Assembly: GCA_905182835.1 (NCBI GenBank)
Contig: CAJJDI010000001.1
Coordinates: 1 to 64,000 of the forward strand
Length of the DNA stretch: 64,000 nucleotides
Direction: 5' to 3'
Origin: an uncultured Flavobacteriaceae bacterium
Lineage (GTDB): Bacteria > Bacteroidota > Bacteroidia > Flavobacteriales > Flavobacteriaceae
Part shown: piece after piece, positions 27,856 through 37,042 of the stretch
Numbering within the stretch: position 1 is the first letter of the stretch
Layout of the letters: each line of letters starts with the position of its first letter
Made by a program: the position numbers and the translations under genes
Notes under the pieces: model-generated
Told to the model about the DNA's origin: nothing
The model's input: the letters and a program-made list of their open reading frames with translations, nothing else
The model's database searches: none

Positions 27856-28770
27856 TTATTTAAAAAAACAAAATTGTTTGTCAGAAATTTTAAAATTAAA
27901 AGAATCTCCATAGACCAACTCTCCGTCTGCCTGTGCAAAATTATTTCCTTCAATTATATTTACAAGGATATCTGTTGTTTTACTAGTGCTGACCTTTTTG
28001 CTTTTAAAAAGATTCCCGTTAAATAGTCTAGGAATGTGCTTAATCACATCTAATTTTGAGAAATTTTCAGCAATAGTTATATCTAGCAGTCCGTCATCAG
28101 GCACTGGTTTGTTAGCCAGACGCATGCCTCCTCCGGTGTATTTACAAAGCCCAACACCCAACAGAAACGCCGAGGTCTTTTCAGTTTTGTTATTATAGGA
28201 TATGCTTAATCCGAAATTGCTATACGAGAGAAAGTTGAACACCGCAGCAACCAAATAAGATAAAGCTCCTAAGAATTTATATTTTTCTATTTTAGAAATA
28301 ACATAACCATCAAAACCTACTCCAGCATAATTCATAAAGTAGACCTTTTGGTTTTCTTTGCCTATTACCGTCATTATTCCTATGTCCTGACTTTTTGTAT
28401 TACCCCTTGCAATAACATCTACAGCTTTTTTATAATCTCTAGACAGACCATAATGTCTAGCCCAATCGTTGCCAGTTCCAACAGGCACTACTCCAATGAA
28501 AAGGCTTTCGGGATTAATTGTAGATTGAGAGTAAACGCCATTTATTAGGTTATGAACCGTGCCGTCACCCCCAATGCAAACGATGCGTGTATGCCCTTTT
28601 TTAATAACCTCAGCGCTTAAGTCTCCTGCGTTTTTATGAATTGAGGTTTTATAAATAGGCCCTGTTATTTTTTTTAATGCCAAATACCGCTTGATCTTAG
28701 CCCACTTTTTCCCAGAGAGCCCCCCTCCTGCAGCAGGGTTGTATATAATGACCCACTTCTTGTTATCCAT
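27856..28770 (-). CDS. Diacylglycerol kinase-family lipid kinase
   Basis: 304 residues from the ATG at 28770 (one codon inside the open frame). IYNPAAGGG near 9-17, IGGDGTVHN and VPVGTGNDWARH are the DAGK catalytic-domain motifs (nucleotide-binding GGDGT and the GTGND loop). It phosphorylates a lipid such as diacylglycerol or a sphingoid base. It overlaps the end of holB by 8 bp, so it is translated from the same mRNA. Confidence 0.9.
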   Translation of the reverse strand: MDNKKWVIIYNPAAGGGLSGKKWAKIKRYLALKKITGPIYKTSIHKNAGDLSAEVIKKGHTRIVCIGGDGTVHNLINGVYSQSTINPESLFIGVVPVGTGNDWARHYGLSRDYKKAVDVIARGNTKSQDIGIMTVIGKENQKVYFMNYAGVGFDGYVISKIEKYKFLGALSYLVAAVFNFLSYSNFGLSISYNNKTEKTSAFLLGVGLCKYTGGGMRLANKPVPDDGLLDITIAENFSKLDVIKHIPRLFNGNLFKSKKVSTSKTTDILVNIIEGNNFAQADGELVYGDSFNFKISDKQFCFFK

Positions 28771-29923
28771 CAATGACGCTTGGCTTTTGGTGAATTAATC
28801 TTGTTAGCTTTAATGAAAGGTCTGTAATGATTATTTTTGGACTTCCATTTCGGTTCATTTCGTAGATGGCTTTATTTATTTCTTCATAAAGCTCTATTAT
28901 ATTATTGTCATGAATAAATGGAGAAAACTTTTCAAACTTAAAGCCCTGGTCACTAAACGTGCCGCTGTAAACCTTTGATTTGTAGTTACTTAGAATAGAC
29001 TTCCTAAATAGCCCTAAAGAAAAGCTAAAAAACTGTTTTTGGAGCTCCTTTGGAAGCTTGCTAATATTGTCGCCCCAAGTAATAAGCTCTCCAACCGCCT
29101 GCTTACTTGTCTTTACCTTAAAAGCCAGCCTCACCCAATCTATAAATAAGTTTTCAAAATCCACAATATTAGACTCTGAGTTCAAAACCTCTAATGCAAG
29201 AGAATAATTTCCGCCACATTGATTTGCTATTTTATTTGCTGTTTCACTATCGATACCACAATCTTTTATTAACGCTTCGGCAACCTCTTTTTTTTCTAAA
29301 GGGTTTGTGCTAATATTTTGACATCTTGACTTAATAGTGGGAAGTATGCTAGACTGATTTTCAGTTAGTAGTATAAACACAGTTTTTGGACTCGGCTCTT
29401 CAATTAGTTTTAAGAGCTTGTTAGCGCACTCTGTATTCATTTTTTCAGCCATCCAAATAATCATAACCTTTGAGCCCCCTTCATATGATTTAAGGGACAT
29501 TATTTTATTTATATCTTCGGCCTCGTTTACACTTATGTTCCCTTGCTTATTGGCAATTTCAATTTTATCTAACCACTGAGACAAGTTTAGGTAGGGGTTC
29601 TTTATTACTGACTCCCTCCACTCCTTTGTAAAATGTTTAGAAGTGGCTTTTGACTTAACCCTAGTATTAGTGTTCACAGGATATACAAAATGTAAATCAG
29701 GGTGAGACAGGCTATTAACCCTTTGCTGACAGCCTATAAAACTTAAGTCCTCTTCATTATGTTTAGCGCATAGAATTTTTTCCGCAAATTTAATTGCAAG
29801 CGAAAGCTTACCCGAACCTAAAGGCCCTGTTATAAGGTAAGAATGAGCCAGTCTCCCTGAGCTTGACTTAAGCCCCAACTCTTTTATAAGGTCTTTTTGA
29901 CCTACTAAATTAATTTTTGACAT
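28763..29923 (-). CDS. holB: DNA polymerase III delta' subunit
   Basis: 386 residues from ATG 29923 (MSKINLVGQKDLIKELGL); the open frame to 29962 adds only upstream residues and crosses the promoter element. The AAA+ P-loop GPLGSGK lies at 33-39. An SRC-like segment (TIKSRCQNI) near 205 corresponds to sensor/arginine-finger motifs. It is part of the clamp loader. The ATG sits four bases after the -7 element, so the mRNA may be leaderless. Confidence 0.9.
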   Translation of the reverse strand: MSKINLVGQKDLIKELGLKSSSGRLAHSYLITGPLGSGKLSLAIKFAEKILCAKHNEEDLSFIGCQQRVNSLSHPDLHFVYPVNTNTRVKSKATSKHFTKEWRESVIKNPYLNLSQWLDKIEIANKQGNISVNEAEDINKIMSLKSYEGGSKVMIIWMAEKMNTECANKLLKLIEEPSPKTVFILLTENQSSILPTIKSRCQNISTNPLEKKEVAEALIKDCGIDSETANKIANQCGGNYSLALEVLNSESNIVDFENLFIDWVRLAFKVKTSKQAVGELITWGDNISKLPKELQKQFFSFSLGLFRKSILSNYKSKVYSGTFSDQGFKFEKFSPFIHDNNIIELYEEINKAIYEMNRNGSPKIIITDLSLKLTRLIHQKPSVIDG

Positions 29924-29927
29924 AAAA

Positions 29928-29935
29928 CAAAGATA
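29928..29935 (-). promoter_or_regulatory. -7 promoter element for holB
   Basis: The minus strand reads TATCTTTG, an exact TAnnTTTG match that ends 4 bases before the chosen holB ATG. This supports the shorter start and predicts a leaderless or near-leaderless transcript. Confidence 0.55.
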
Positions 29936-29970
29936 ATAGAAATGAGTTCTATTAAATAACATGAATAAAT

Positions 29971-29978
29971 TATATTTG
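29971..29978 (+). promoter_or_regulatory. -7 promoter element for pgk
   Basis: TATATTTG matches TAnnTTTG exactly and ends 17 bases before the pgk ATG; divergent from the holB element. Confidence 0.55.
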
Positions 29979-29995
29979 TCATCTAAATTTACACA

Positions 29996-31180
29996 ATGAA
30001 GACTATTTTAGATTTTGATTTTTTAAACAAAACAGCCCTGATTAGGGTTGACTTTAACGTCCCGTTGGATTCAAATTTAGAAGTAATTGACAATACTAGA
30101 ATTTTATCTGCCAAACCAACTATTTTGAAGATTTTAAAAGATGGAGGCTCTTGTGTTTTAATGTCGCACCTTGGCAGACCGAAAGGAATTCAAGCGAGCC
30201 TTTCTCTAACCAATATTGTTTCAGAAATAGAGAAAACTCTAGAAAGAAAAATTACATTTGCAGCAGACTGCATTGGTGTTGAGACAGAAAAGATAGTTAA
30301 CAACATAAAACCAGGAGAGATTGTATTATTAGAAAACCTGAGGTTTTATTCTGAAGAAACTGATGGAAACGAGGATTTTGCAGAGAAACTTTCTAAGCTA
30401 GGCCAGGTCTATGTTAATGATGCCTTTGGAGCCGCCCACAGAAAACACTCTTCAACAGCCGTAATTACTAAGTTTTTTAAAAACAAAAAATACTTAGGGC
30501 TTTTGCTACACAAAGAGGTTCATGCAATAGAAAAGGTTCTAAAGACAGGCGAAAAACCTATTATAGCTGTTTTGGGAGGAGCAAAAGTATCTTCTAAAAT
30601 CACTATTATTAATAATATCTTAGAAAAAGTAGACGAAATTATATTAGGCGGCGGAATGGCCTATACTTTTATAAAAGCTAAAGGCGGCGAGATAGGAAAT
30701 TCCATTTGTGAAAACGACAAACTTGACTTAGCCCTTGAGGTGATAAGCAAGGCTAAAGCCAATAACGTCATTCTGCACCTGCCAACCGACGTAATTGCTG
30801 CAGACGATTTCTGCAACAACGCAAACACAAAAGAGTTAAATATTTTTAACATACCTAAAGGCTGGCAAGGTCTTGATATCGGCCCTAATTCTAGAAAATC
30901 TTTTGCCGATGCAATTATTAACGCTAAAACCATTTTATGGAATGGTCCTATGGGAGTGTTTGAGATGACAAACTTTGCAAACGGAACTAAGGCGGTAGGC
31001 GAAGCCATTAAAGCAGCCACTCAAAAAGGAGCATTTTCCCTAGTTGGAGGAGGTGACTCAGTTTCAGCGGTAAAAGAATTTGGATTGGCCGACGACGTAA
31101 GCTATGTTAGCACAGGCGGAGGCGCAATGCTAGAAAGTTTAGAGGGGAAAACACTCCCTGGAATTGCAGCACTACAATAA
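29996..31180 (+). CDS. pgk: Phosphoglycerate kinase
   Basis: 394 residues, monomeric PGK size. RVDFNVPLD (18-26), the LRFYSEE loop, GGAKVSSKI, GPMGVFE and the GGGDS nucleotide-binding loop are all intact. It transfers phosphate from 1,3-bisphosphoglycerate to ADP in glycolysis. ATG 29996. The two next genes follow at 14 and 9 bases, so transcription probably continues into the cell-wall genes. Confidence 0.97.
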   Translation: MKTILDFDFLNKTALIRVDFNVPLDSNLEVIDNTRILSAKPTILKILKDGGSCVLMSHLGRPKGIQASLSLTNIVSEIEKTLERKITFAADCIGVETEKIVNNIKPGEIVLLENLRFYSEETDGNEDFAEKLSKLGQVYVNDAFGAAHRKHSSTAVITKFFKNKKYLGLLLHKEVHAIEKVLKTGEKPIIAVLGGAKVSSKITIINNILEKVDEIILGGGMAYTFIKAKGGEIGNSICENDKLDLALEVISKAKANNVILHLPTDVIAADDFCNNANTKELNIFNIPKGWQGLDIGPNSRKSFADAIINAKTILWNGPMGVFEMTNFANGTKAVGEAIKAATQKGAFSLVGGGDSVSAVKEFGLADDVSYVSTGGGAMLESLEGKTLPGIAALQ

Positions 31181-31194
31181 AACCCATAACAACA

Positions 31195-32352
31195 ATGATA
31201 AAGCTCTTGATGCTTACTTTTTTGTTTAACAGCAGTCTTGACGACAGAAACTTTTCTGGCGATAGCAAAAACAAACGCACCCCAATCAATGAGCTAAATA
31301 TTAATATCGACTCCCTTAAATCAAGAATTGAACACATTAATTCTACAACTCCTTTTCAAATAGACTACACGCCTCAATTAGAAAAGTCTATAATTAAATA
31401 TTTAGAAAAAAAACAAGCAACTTATTTAGACCTTTACAGTAAGTCAAGATATTTTTTTCCAATTTTTGAAAACGCGTTACAAAAGTACAATGTACCGCTA
31501 GAACTAAAATACCTCCCTATTGTTGAGTCTTCGCTAAACCCTAGGGCAAAATCAAGAGCAGGAGCTACTGGTTTGTGGCAATTTATGTTTAATACAGCAA
31601 AATCTTTAGACCTTAAGGTTAACAGTTACGTTGACGAAAGAATGGACCCCGTTAAATCTTCAGACGCCGCAGCAAAATATTTATCTGAACTTTATCTTCA
31701 GTTTAAGGACTGGAACCTTGCAATAGCCGCCTATAATTATGGCCCAACCAACATTAAAAGAGCAATGAAAGCTTCGGGGTACTCAAACTTTTGGAACTTA
31801 AGGGGTTACTTGCCAAAAGAAACCGCCAACTATGTTCCGTCATTTTTATCTACACTTTATTTGTTTGAATATGCTACCGATCACAATATTGAAATAGAAA
31901 ACACAAAATATTCACCGACACTAACAGACACAATATTAATCAAACAAAAAGTTTCTTTTTCTCATATTTCAGACGAAATAAACGTTCCTTTAGACACCTT
32001 AAGTTTTTTAAATCCATCTTACGTACATAACATTATACCCTTAATAAAGAACAAAGACCACTACCTAACCCTTCCTCAAAGTTATACAGAAAATTTTATA
32101 GAAAAAGAATCTATAATATACGAACAAGCGGTCCTAGACTATGATTCAAGAGAAAAACCGTTACCTCAACTATATGAATTAAACTCTAGAACATTATATA
32201 GAGTAGTGAGTGGTGACTTTCTAGGAAAAATCGCCAACAATCATGGGGTTAACATTTCCGACATAAAAAAATGGAATAAATTAAAAGACGATAGGTTAAA
32301 TATTGGACAGAGATTAGTACTGTTCCCTAGAAAATTCCCCAAAAAACAATAA
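31195..32352 (+). CDS. Lytic transglycosylase with LysM domain (MltD-like)
   Basis: 385 residues. A hydrophobic N-terminus (1-12) may be an uncleaved signal. The SLT domain has the catalytic glutamate E111 in YLPIVESSLNP and the GATGLWQFM and AAYNYGP motifs. A single LysM domain at about 330-378 (YRVVSGDFLGKIANNHGV) binds peptidoglycan. It cleaves glycan strands to 1,6-anhydromuropeptides. The MltD-like arrangement has one LysM instead of the two usual in E. coli. Confidence 0.9.
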   Translation: MIKLLMLTFLFNSSLDDRNFSGDSKNKRTPINELNINIDSLKSRIEHINSTTPFQIDYTPQLEKSIIKYLEKKQATYLDLYSKSRYFFPIFENALQKYNVPLELKYLPIVESSLNPRAKSRAGATGLWQFMFNTAKSLDLKVNSYVDERMDPVKSSDAAAKYLSELYLQFKDWNLAIAAYNYGPTNIKRAMKASGYSNFWNLRGYLPKETANYVPSFLSTLYLFEYATDHNIEIENTKYSPTLTDTILIKQKVSFSHISDEINVPLDTLSFLNPSYVHNIIPLIKNKDHYLTLPQSYTENFIEKESIIYEQAVLDYDSREKPLPQLYELNSRTLYRVVSGDFLGKIANNHGVNISDIKKWNKLKDDRLNIGQRLVLFPRKFPKKQ

Positions 32353-32361
32353 CTTAGAATC

Positions 32362-33306
32362 ATGAAAAGATTTTTATTAATTTTTATAGTTCTATACACT
32401 TGCGAACAAGACAACACAAGCTTACTGCCAAATTCTTCAGGGAACTTAAATGTAATATCAGTAGTTCTAAACGATGAGTTGTGGGAAGGATCAGTAGGGA
32501 CGGCGTTAAAAGATAGTTTTTCGAAATCCATCTATGGTTTACCACAAAGAGAGCCAATGTTTTCCTTGAAACACATCCCAATTCATGTTTTTTCAGGTTT
32601 TGTAACAAAGGGAAGAACCATAATTAAAGTGCAAAAAGCCAAGATTTCTAAAACTTCTGTAGAATATAATAAATATGCAATTCCTCAGATAGTAATTCAG
32701 TTTTCTGGACCAAGCGCTAAGGAAATTTTAACACTTATAAAAAGGGACGCAAATTCAATGGTGGCCCTAATAAATAAAAGAGAAATTGTCGAAAAGCAAA
32801 GAAGAATTAAAAAATCATTATCTAATAGTTTAGAAATAAAAAACAACCTAAACATTAATATAAAATACCCATCTGTTTACAGAGTTGCAAAATCAACGGA
32901 TGATTTTGTTTGGATTAGAAAAGACATCAAGTCTGGCAGTCTGAATTTAATGATTTATGAAGTGTCAAACAAAGCTTTGTTAAATCGCTCTTATAGTCAG
33001 ATTAGAGACTCTATATCTAAATTGCATATTCCAGGCCCAGTCGAGGACACAAGGATGAGTATAGATGACGGTTATATAACAGGAATTAAGGAAGGTGTAC
33101 TTAACAAAAGTAAATATACGGAATACAGAGGTCTCTGGGAGGTTAAAAATCAGTTTATGGCCGGCCCTTTTATAGGATATAAGTTTGATGACAAAAAAAA
33201 TGACAGGCAAATTTATCTAGACGGGTTTGTTTACGCCCCATCAGTTAATAAAAGAAGTTATGTTTTTGAATTAGAGTCAATTATTAAAAGTATTATAATT
33301 GATTAA
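32362..33306 (+). CDS. DUF4837-family lipoprotein
   Basis: 314 residues. Signal with lipobox ending at the cysteine in VLYTCEQ (C14). The mature part matches DUF4837 of Bacteroidota: NVISVVLNDELWEGSVGTAL near the N-terminus, SVYRVAKSTDDFVWIRKD around 172, and a C-terminal VYELESIIKS-like end. The function is unknown. It is cotranscribed with the transglycosylase (9-base gap). Confidence 0.8.
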   Translation: MKRFLLIFIVLYTCEQDNTSLLPNSSGNLNVISVVLNDELWEGSVGTALKDSFSKSIYGLPQREPMFSLKHIPIHVFSGFVTKGRTIIKVQKAKISKTSVEYNKYAIPQIVIQFSGPSAKEILTLIKRDANSMVALINKREIVEKQRRIKKSLSNSLEIKNNLNINIKYPSVYRVAKSTDDFVWIRKDIKSGSLNLMIYEVSNKALLNRSYSQIRDSISKLHIPGPVEDTRMSIDDGYITGIKEGVLNKSKYTEYRGLWEVKNQFMAGPFIGYKFDDKKNDRQIYLDGFVYAPSVNKRSYVFELESIIKSIIID

Positions 33307-33323
33307 GAAAAATTATTTTTCTT
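33305..33323. terminator. Short A/T palindrome between convergent genes, possible bidirectional terminator
   Basis: A perfect 9-bp inverted repeat (AAGAAAAAT, centre T, ATTTTTCTT) lies over the stop codons of DUF4837 and tatA, giving T-rich 3' ends on both strands. The stem has only two G/C pairs. Confidence 0.3.
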
Positions 33324-33498
33324 TGGTCTCCTCTTCAGTCTCTTCTTTACTAGCCTTTTTAAACTCTTTTATACCGCCACCAATACCTTTCATTAGTTCA
33401 GGAATTTTTTTTGCTCCGAAAAGAAAAACTATTCCGCCAACAATTAAAGCTATCGAACCAATCCCTGGGATTGCAAGAGGTAAAATATAAATAATCAT
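33313..33498 (-). CDS. tatA: Twin-arginine translocase subunit TatA
   Basis: 61 residues: one membrane helix (about 5-27, ALIVGGIVFLFGAKKIPEL), the hinge and amphipathic helix (FGAKKIPELMKGIGGGIKEFKK), and an acidic-lysine tail. It forms the protein-conducting pore of the Tat pathway for folded proteins. No tatB or tatC lies nearby. ATG 33498; promoter element 14 bases upstream. Confidence 0.92.
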   Translation of the reverse strand: MIIYILPLAIPGIGSIALIVGGIVFLFGAKKIPELMKGIGGGIKEFKKASKEETEEETKEK

Positions 33499-33512
33499 CT
33501 GTAAGTTTTTTA

Positions 33513-33520
33513 CAAAGTTA
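33513..33520 (-). promoter_or_regulatory. -7 promoter element for tatA
   Basis: The minus strand reads TAACTTTG, an exact TAnnTTTG match, 14 bases before the tatA ATG. Confidence 0.5.
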
Positions 33521-33569
33521 ATAATTATACTTAATTAAAATACATTTTACACATCTAAGATTATTTAAT

Positions 33570-33577
33570 TAGTTTTG
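33570..33577 (+). promoter_or_regulatory. -7 promoter element for the M23 peptidase gene
   Basis: TAGTTTTG matches TAnnTTTG exactly and ends 5 bases before the ATG at 33583, suggesting a leaderless transcript. Confidence 0.5.
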
Positions 33578-33582
33578 TAACT

Positions 33583-34446
33583 ATGAAAATCAAAAAGGAA
33601 GACAAAAAATTTTTTTTAAAAAAACTGCTTGAAAAATATAGGCTAGTATTGTTAAATGACAGCACTTATGAAGAGAAAATATCTTTTAAAATAAGTAGGA
33701 TAAATGTTTTTACATATCTCCTCGCCTTGATGTTTTTTATAATCCTAACAACATCTGCAATACTTTTTTTTACCCCTATTAGAGAATATATCCCGGGATA
33801 TTCATCTGTTGCTTTACAAAGACAAGCCAATTCGCTTAGCTATAAAACAGATTCCCTACAGCAAATCGTCTATTTAAATGACCAATACATAAACTCCTTA
33901 AAAAAAGTCTTAACCGGTGACTTAGAAACAATAGAGTATAATATTGATTCAATCATTAGTAAAGACCTTTTAGACCTACAAATTATTGAAAAATCAAAAG
34001 AAGATTCCATTTTACGCCAAGTTGTAGAAAACGAGGACAAATATAACCTAAACAATATAGCTAAAAACAAAGAGTATTACATGTTGATAAGCCCAATTAA
34101 GGGAACTGTTTCTCAAAATTATTCAGTTGCAGAAAAACATTTAGCTATTGACATTAGTGTTGACATAGGCACACCAGTTAAGTCCATTGCAAACGGCAGG
34201 GTTCTACTATCTGAATGGACCACACAAACGGGGTATGTGTTGATAATTGACCACGGAAGTGATTTGATTTCCATTTACAAACACAACTCACTATTATTAA
34301 AGGCTCAAGGCGATGCTGTCAAACAAGGTGAAATAATTGCTATGTCTGGAAATACAGGCGTGCTTACTAGCGGGCCTCACCTTCATTTCGAATTGTGGAG
34401 CGAAGGCTTTTCTATTGACCCAAAGACATTAATTGACTTTGAATAA
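33583..34446 (+). CDS. M23-family zinc metallopeptidase, membrane-anchored
   Basis: 287 residues. One membrane helix at about 43-64, a periplasmic coiled-coil (80-160), then a LytM domain with intact zinc ligands: H186 and D190 (HLAID) and HLH (266-268) in GPHLHFE. The protein is therefore likely an active peptidoglycan endopeptidase. The GH3 gene follows after 10 bases. Confidence 0.9.
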   Translation: MKIKKEDKKFFLKKLLEKYRLVLLNDSTYEEKISFKISRINVFTYLLALMFFIILTTSAILFFTPIREYIPGYSSVALQRQANSLSYKTDSLQQIVYLNDQYINSLKKVLTGDLETIEYNIDSIISKDLLDLQIIEKSKEDSILRQVVENEDKYNLNNIAKNKEYYMLISPIKGTVSQNYSVAEKHLAIDISVDIGTPVKSIANGRVLLSEWTTQTGYVLIIDHGSDLISIYKHNSLLLKAQGDAVKQGEIIAMSGNTGVLTSGPHLHFELWSEGFSIDPKTLIDFE

Positions 34447-34456
34447 ATACACAAAC

Positions 34457-35956
34457 ATGTTCAAACAATTTGTAGCAAAAGCAATTGCAGCTAGGAGAAA
34501 AAAAAGTATAGACAAATGGTCTTTGAATCCCATTTTAACCCAACAAAAGGTTTTCAAAAAGTTAATTACCTCAGCGTCAAAAACCAAGTTTGGCTTAGAT
34601 CATAACTTCAACAAAATAAAAAACCACAAGGACTATGTAAAGAACATCCCAATTCGAGACTATGAGGGTTTTAAAAGTTATATAGAACTAATTAAAAACG
34701 GAGAAAAAAATATATTATGGAAAGGAGCTCCTATTTACTTTGCAATAACTTCAGGAACCACTTCAGGAACAAAATACATCCCCATCACTAAGGAAAGCTT
34801 ACCAGAACACTTAAACGCTTCTAAAAACGCAATATTTCTCTATATAAATGAAACAGGAAACACGAGTTTTTTATCAGGGAAATTTATTTTTCTACAAGGT
34901 AGTCCTATTCTTGGCCTAGAAGGGGTTATTAAAACAGGGAGGCTCTCAGGAATATCGGCACACCATATCCCAAATTATTTACAGTCAAACAGACTTCCTT
35001 CATGGGAGACTAACTGTATCGAAGATTGGGAGAAAAAAGTAGATAAAATAATTGAAGAAACAATTGATCAAGATATGACCATAATTGGAGGTATTCCTTC
35101 TTGGGTTCAAATGTATTTTGAAAAAATTACTAAATTAAAAAACAAAAAAATTGGAGATGTTTTTAAAAACCTCAACTTGTTCATATACGGAGGGGTTAAT
35201 TTTGAGCCTTATAAGAAAAAATTTACAGATTTAATAGGAAGAAATGTAGACAGCATCGAGCTCTATCCAGCAAGTGAAGGCTTCTTTGCGTATCAAAACA
35301 CTCAAAAAAGTAAAGACCTCCTTTTACTATTGGACTCTGGAATATTTTATGAATTTATTTCGGTTGATGATTTTAACTCAAACAATCACAAGAGAATTAC
35401 CGTTGAAGAGGTTGTGACAGATGTAAACTATGTTTTAATTATTTCAACTAATGCTGGGCTTTGGGCATACAACACTGGAGACACAATCACCTTTACATCC
35501 TTAACCCCACATAAAATTCTTGTTACCGGGCGCATCAAGCACTTTATTTCAGCATTTGGAGAGCATGTTATTGTTAAAAATGTAGAAAATGCTATTCAAG
35601 AAGTTTGTAATGAACTAAATATATTAATCACTGAATTTACCGTTGCGCCACAGGTAAACACTACAAACGAACTCCCATACCACGAATGGTTTATTGAGCC
35701 GTCATCCAATAAAATAGATACTAACGAACTGTCTTCTTTGCTGGATGCAGCTATGCAAAAACAAAACAAATATTACCTTGACTTAATACAGGGAAAAATT
35801 CTACAACCCTTAAAAATTAAGCTAATTAAAAAAGGCGGGTTTAACGACTATATGCGCTCTCAAAACAAGCTAGGGGGGCAATTTAAAATCCCTAAACTAG
35901 CTAATGACAGAAAGATAGCGGACGTTCTTTTGGGATTCACACAGACTAAAGATTAG
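34457..35956 (+). CDS. GH3-family protein (acyl-adenylate-forming type)
   Basis: 499 residues from ATG 34457 (MFKQFVAKAIAARRKKS); an in-frame TTG at 34433 would overlap the upstream gene. ITSGTTSGTKYIPIT (about 97-111) is the GH3 nucleotide-binding loop, and YPASEGFFAYQ and TGRIKHFISAFGEH are further family motifs. Plant members join amino acids to hormones; the bacterial substrate is not known. It precedes the polysaccharide locus with a roughly 90-base gap. Confidence 0.85.
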   Translation: MFKQFVAKAIAARRKKSIDKWSLNPILTQQKVFKKLITSASKTKFGLDHNFNKIKNHKDYVKNIPIRDYEGFKSYIELIKNGEKNILWKGAPIYFAITSGTTSGTKYIPITKESLPEHLNASKNAIFLYINETGNTSFLSGKFIFLQGSPILGLEGVIKTGRLSGISAHHIPNYLQSNRLPSWETNCIEDWEKKVDKIIEETIDQDMTIIGGIPSWVQMYFEKITKLKNKKIGDVFKNLNLFIYGGVNFEPYKKKFTDLIGRNVDSIELYPASEGFFAYQNTQKSKDLLLLLDSGIFYEFISVDDFNSNNHKRITVEEVVTDVNYVLIISTNAGLWAYNTGDTITFTSLTPHKILVTGRIKHFISAFGEHVIVKNVENAIQEVCNELNILITEFTVAPQVNTTNELPYHEWFIEPSSNKIDTNELSSLLDAAMQKQNKYYLDLIQGKILQPLKIKLIKKGGFNDYMRSQNKLGGQFKIPKLANDRKIADVLLGFTQTKD

Positions 35957-36045
35957 ACTATTTAAAATAAACTAATTTATTATTCGTTACTTCTTTAGAC
36001 AACATGCTTAGTATAGAATTATTAGATTTACAAAAACAGCAAATT

Positions 36046-37020
36046 ATGAACAATAATGAAAATCAAGGTGAAATAGATTTAATTATTTTAATTAATAAAA
36101 TTAAATCATCTTTTTTAAAAGTAATATTATTCTTTTTTAAAGCAGTAAAAACTACGGTAAAACAATGGAAAGCTTTTTTGTTTTTAATAATTGTTGGAGT
36201 AGTTTTAGGCTACTTTAATGGATCTCAAACAGACTCAAACAAAGACGCAACTGTTCTGTTGAAGGTTAATTTTGATGCTGTTAATTATGTATATGACGCC
36301 GTGTCATTAATAAATCAAAAAATTGAAGCGAACGATCTTGATTTTTTCAATGAAATGGGCCTTTCTATCAAAGAACCAAGTCTTTTCGAGCTAACAATAG
36401 CTCCAATAGTTAGTTTACAGGAAATCATGAAGAACGACGCCTTTAAAGCCAATGAAATAAGAGCTTTATTTGAGAATTTAAACTTTGATGATAACCTGTC
36501 AATGACAAATAGCTTCATTTCAAATTACAACTATCACTCATTAACATGCTCTTTTAGCTCCTTAGCGGACAGTGAATCTGTTAATAAAGTAATTGACTTT
36601 TTAAACACCAACCCGTTATTTACAGAATTAAAAATTAGAAAAATTAATAGTATTTCTGATAGAATTAGGACTAACGAAAACACTATTCAGCAAATAGATA
36701 ACATAATCCTAAAATACACAAACGAGCTGTCTGCAACCCTTTCTAAATCACAACTTTATATTGACAATAAAGACATAAGGCCCAACGAGTTGATTTCTAC
36801 TAAAATAGAATTGCTAAAAGAAATTGAGGCTTTAAAAGAAGAAAAAATATACTCAAATGATACGGTGGTGGTTATTAATAACTCAAATTTGTTAGTGGAA
36901 AACAAGTCTATCAAAGACAACAAAATGGTATACTATCCATTAATTCTTTGTTTTATTTTTATTTTGGTGCAAATTGCTAAAAACACATACACTTATCTAG
37001 ACAGATTGGAGGCAAAGTAA
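36046..37020 (+). CDS. Wzz-like polysaccharide chain-length/co-polymerase protein
   Basis: I choose ATG 36046 (324 residues, MNNNENQGEIDLI); an upstream in-frame ATG at 36004 adds 14 residues. The protein has two membrane helices, about 43-58 and 297-313, with a largely periplasmic, coiled-coil-prone middle. This is the Wzz/PCP topology, but without the classical proline-rich motif. Its position first in a glycan locus supports a chain-length role. The family assignment is tentative. Confidence 0.6.
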   Translation: MNNNENQGEIDLIILINKIKSSFLKVILFFFKAVKTTVKQWKAFLFLIIVGVVLGYFNGSQTDSNKDATVLLKVNFDAVNYVYDAVSLINQKIEANDLDFFNEMGLSIKEPSLFELTIAPIVSLQEIMKNDAFKANEIRALFENLNFDDNLSMTNSFISNYNYHSLTCSFSSLADSESVNKVIDFLNTNPLFTELKIRKINSISDRIRTNENTIQQIDNIILKYTNELSATLSKSQLYIDNKDIRPNELISTKIELLKEIEALKEEKIYSNDTVVVINNSNLLVENKSIKDNKMVYYPLILCFIFILVQIAKNTYTYLDRLEAK

Positions 37021-37042
37021 AACGAACTTATAGACGCTGCTT

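Noticed and set aside
34433..34456. TTG start for the GH3 protein
   Set aside because: It would overlap the M23 gene and adds eight residues foreign to the family; ATG 34457 matches the family N-terminus.
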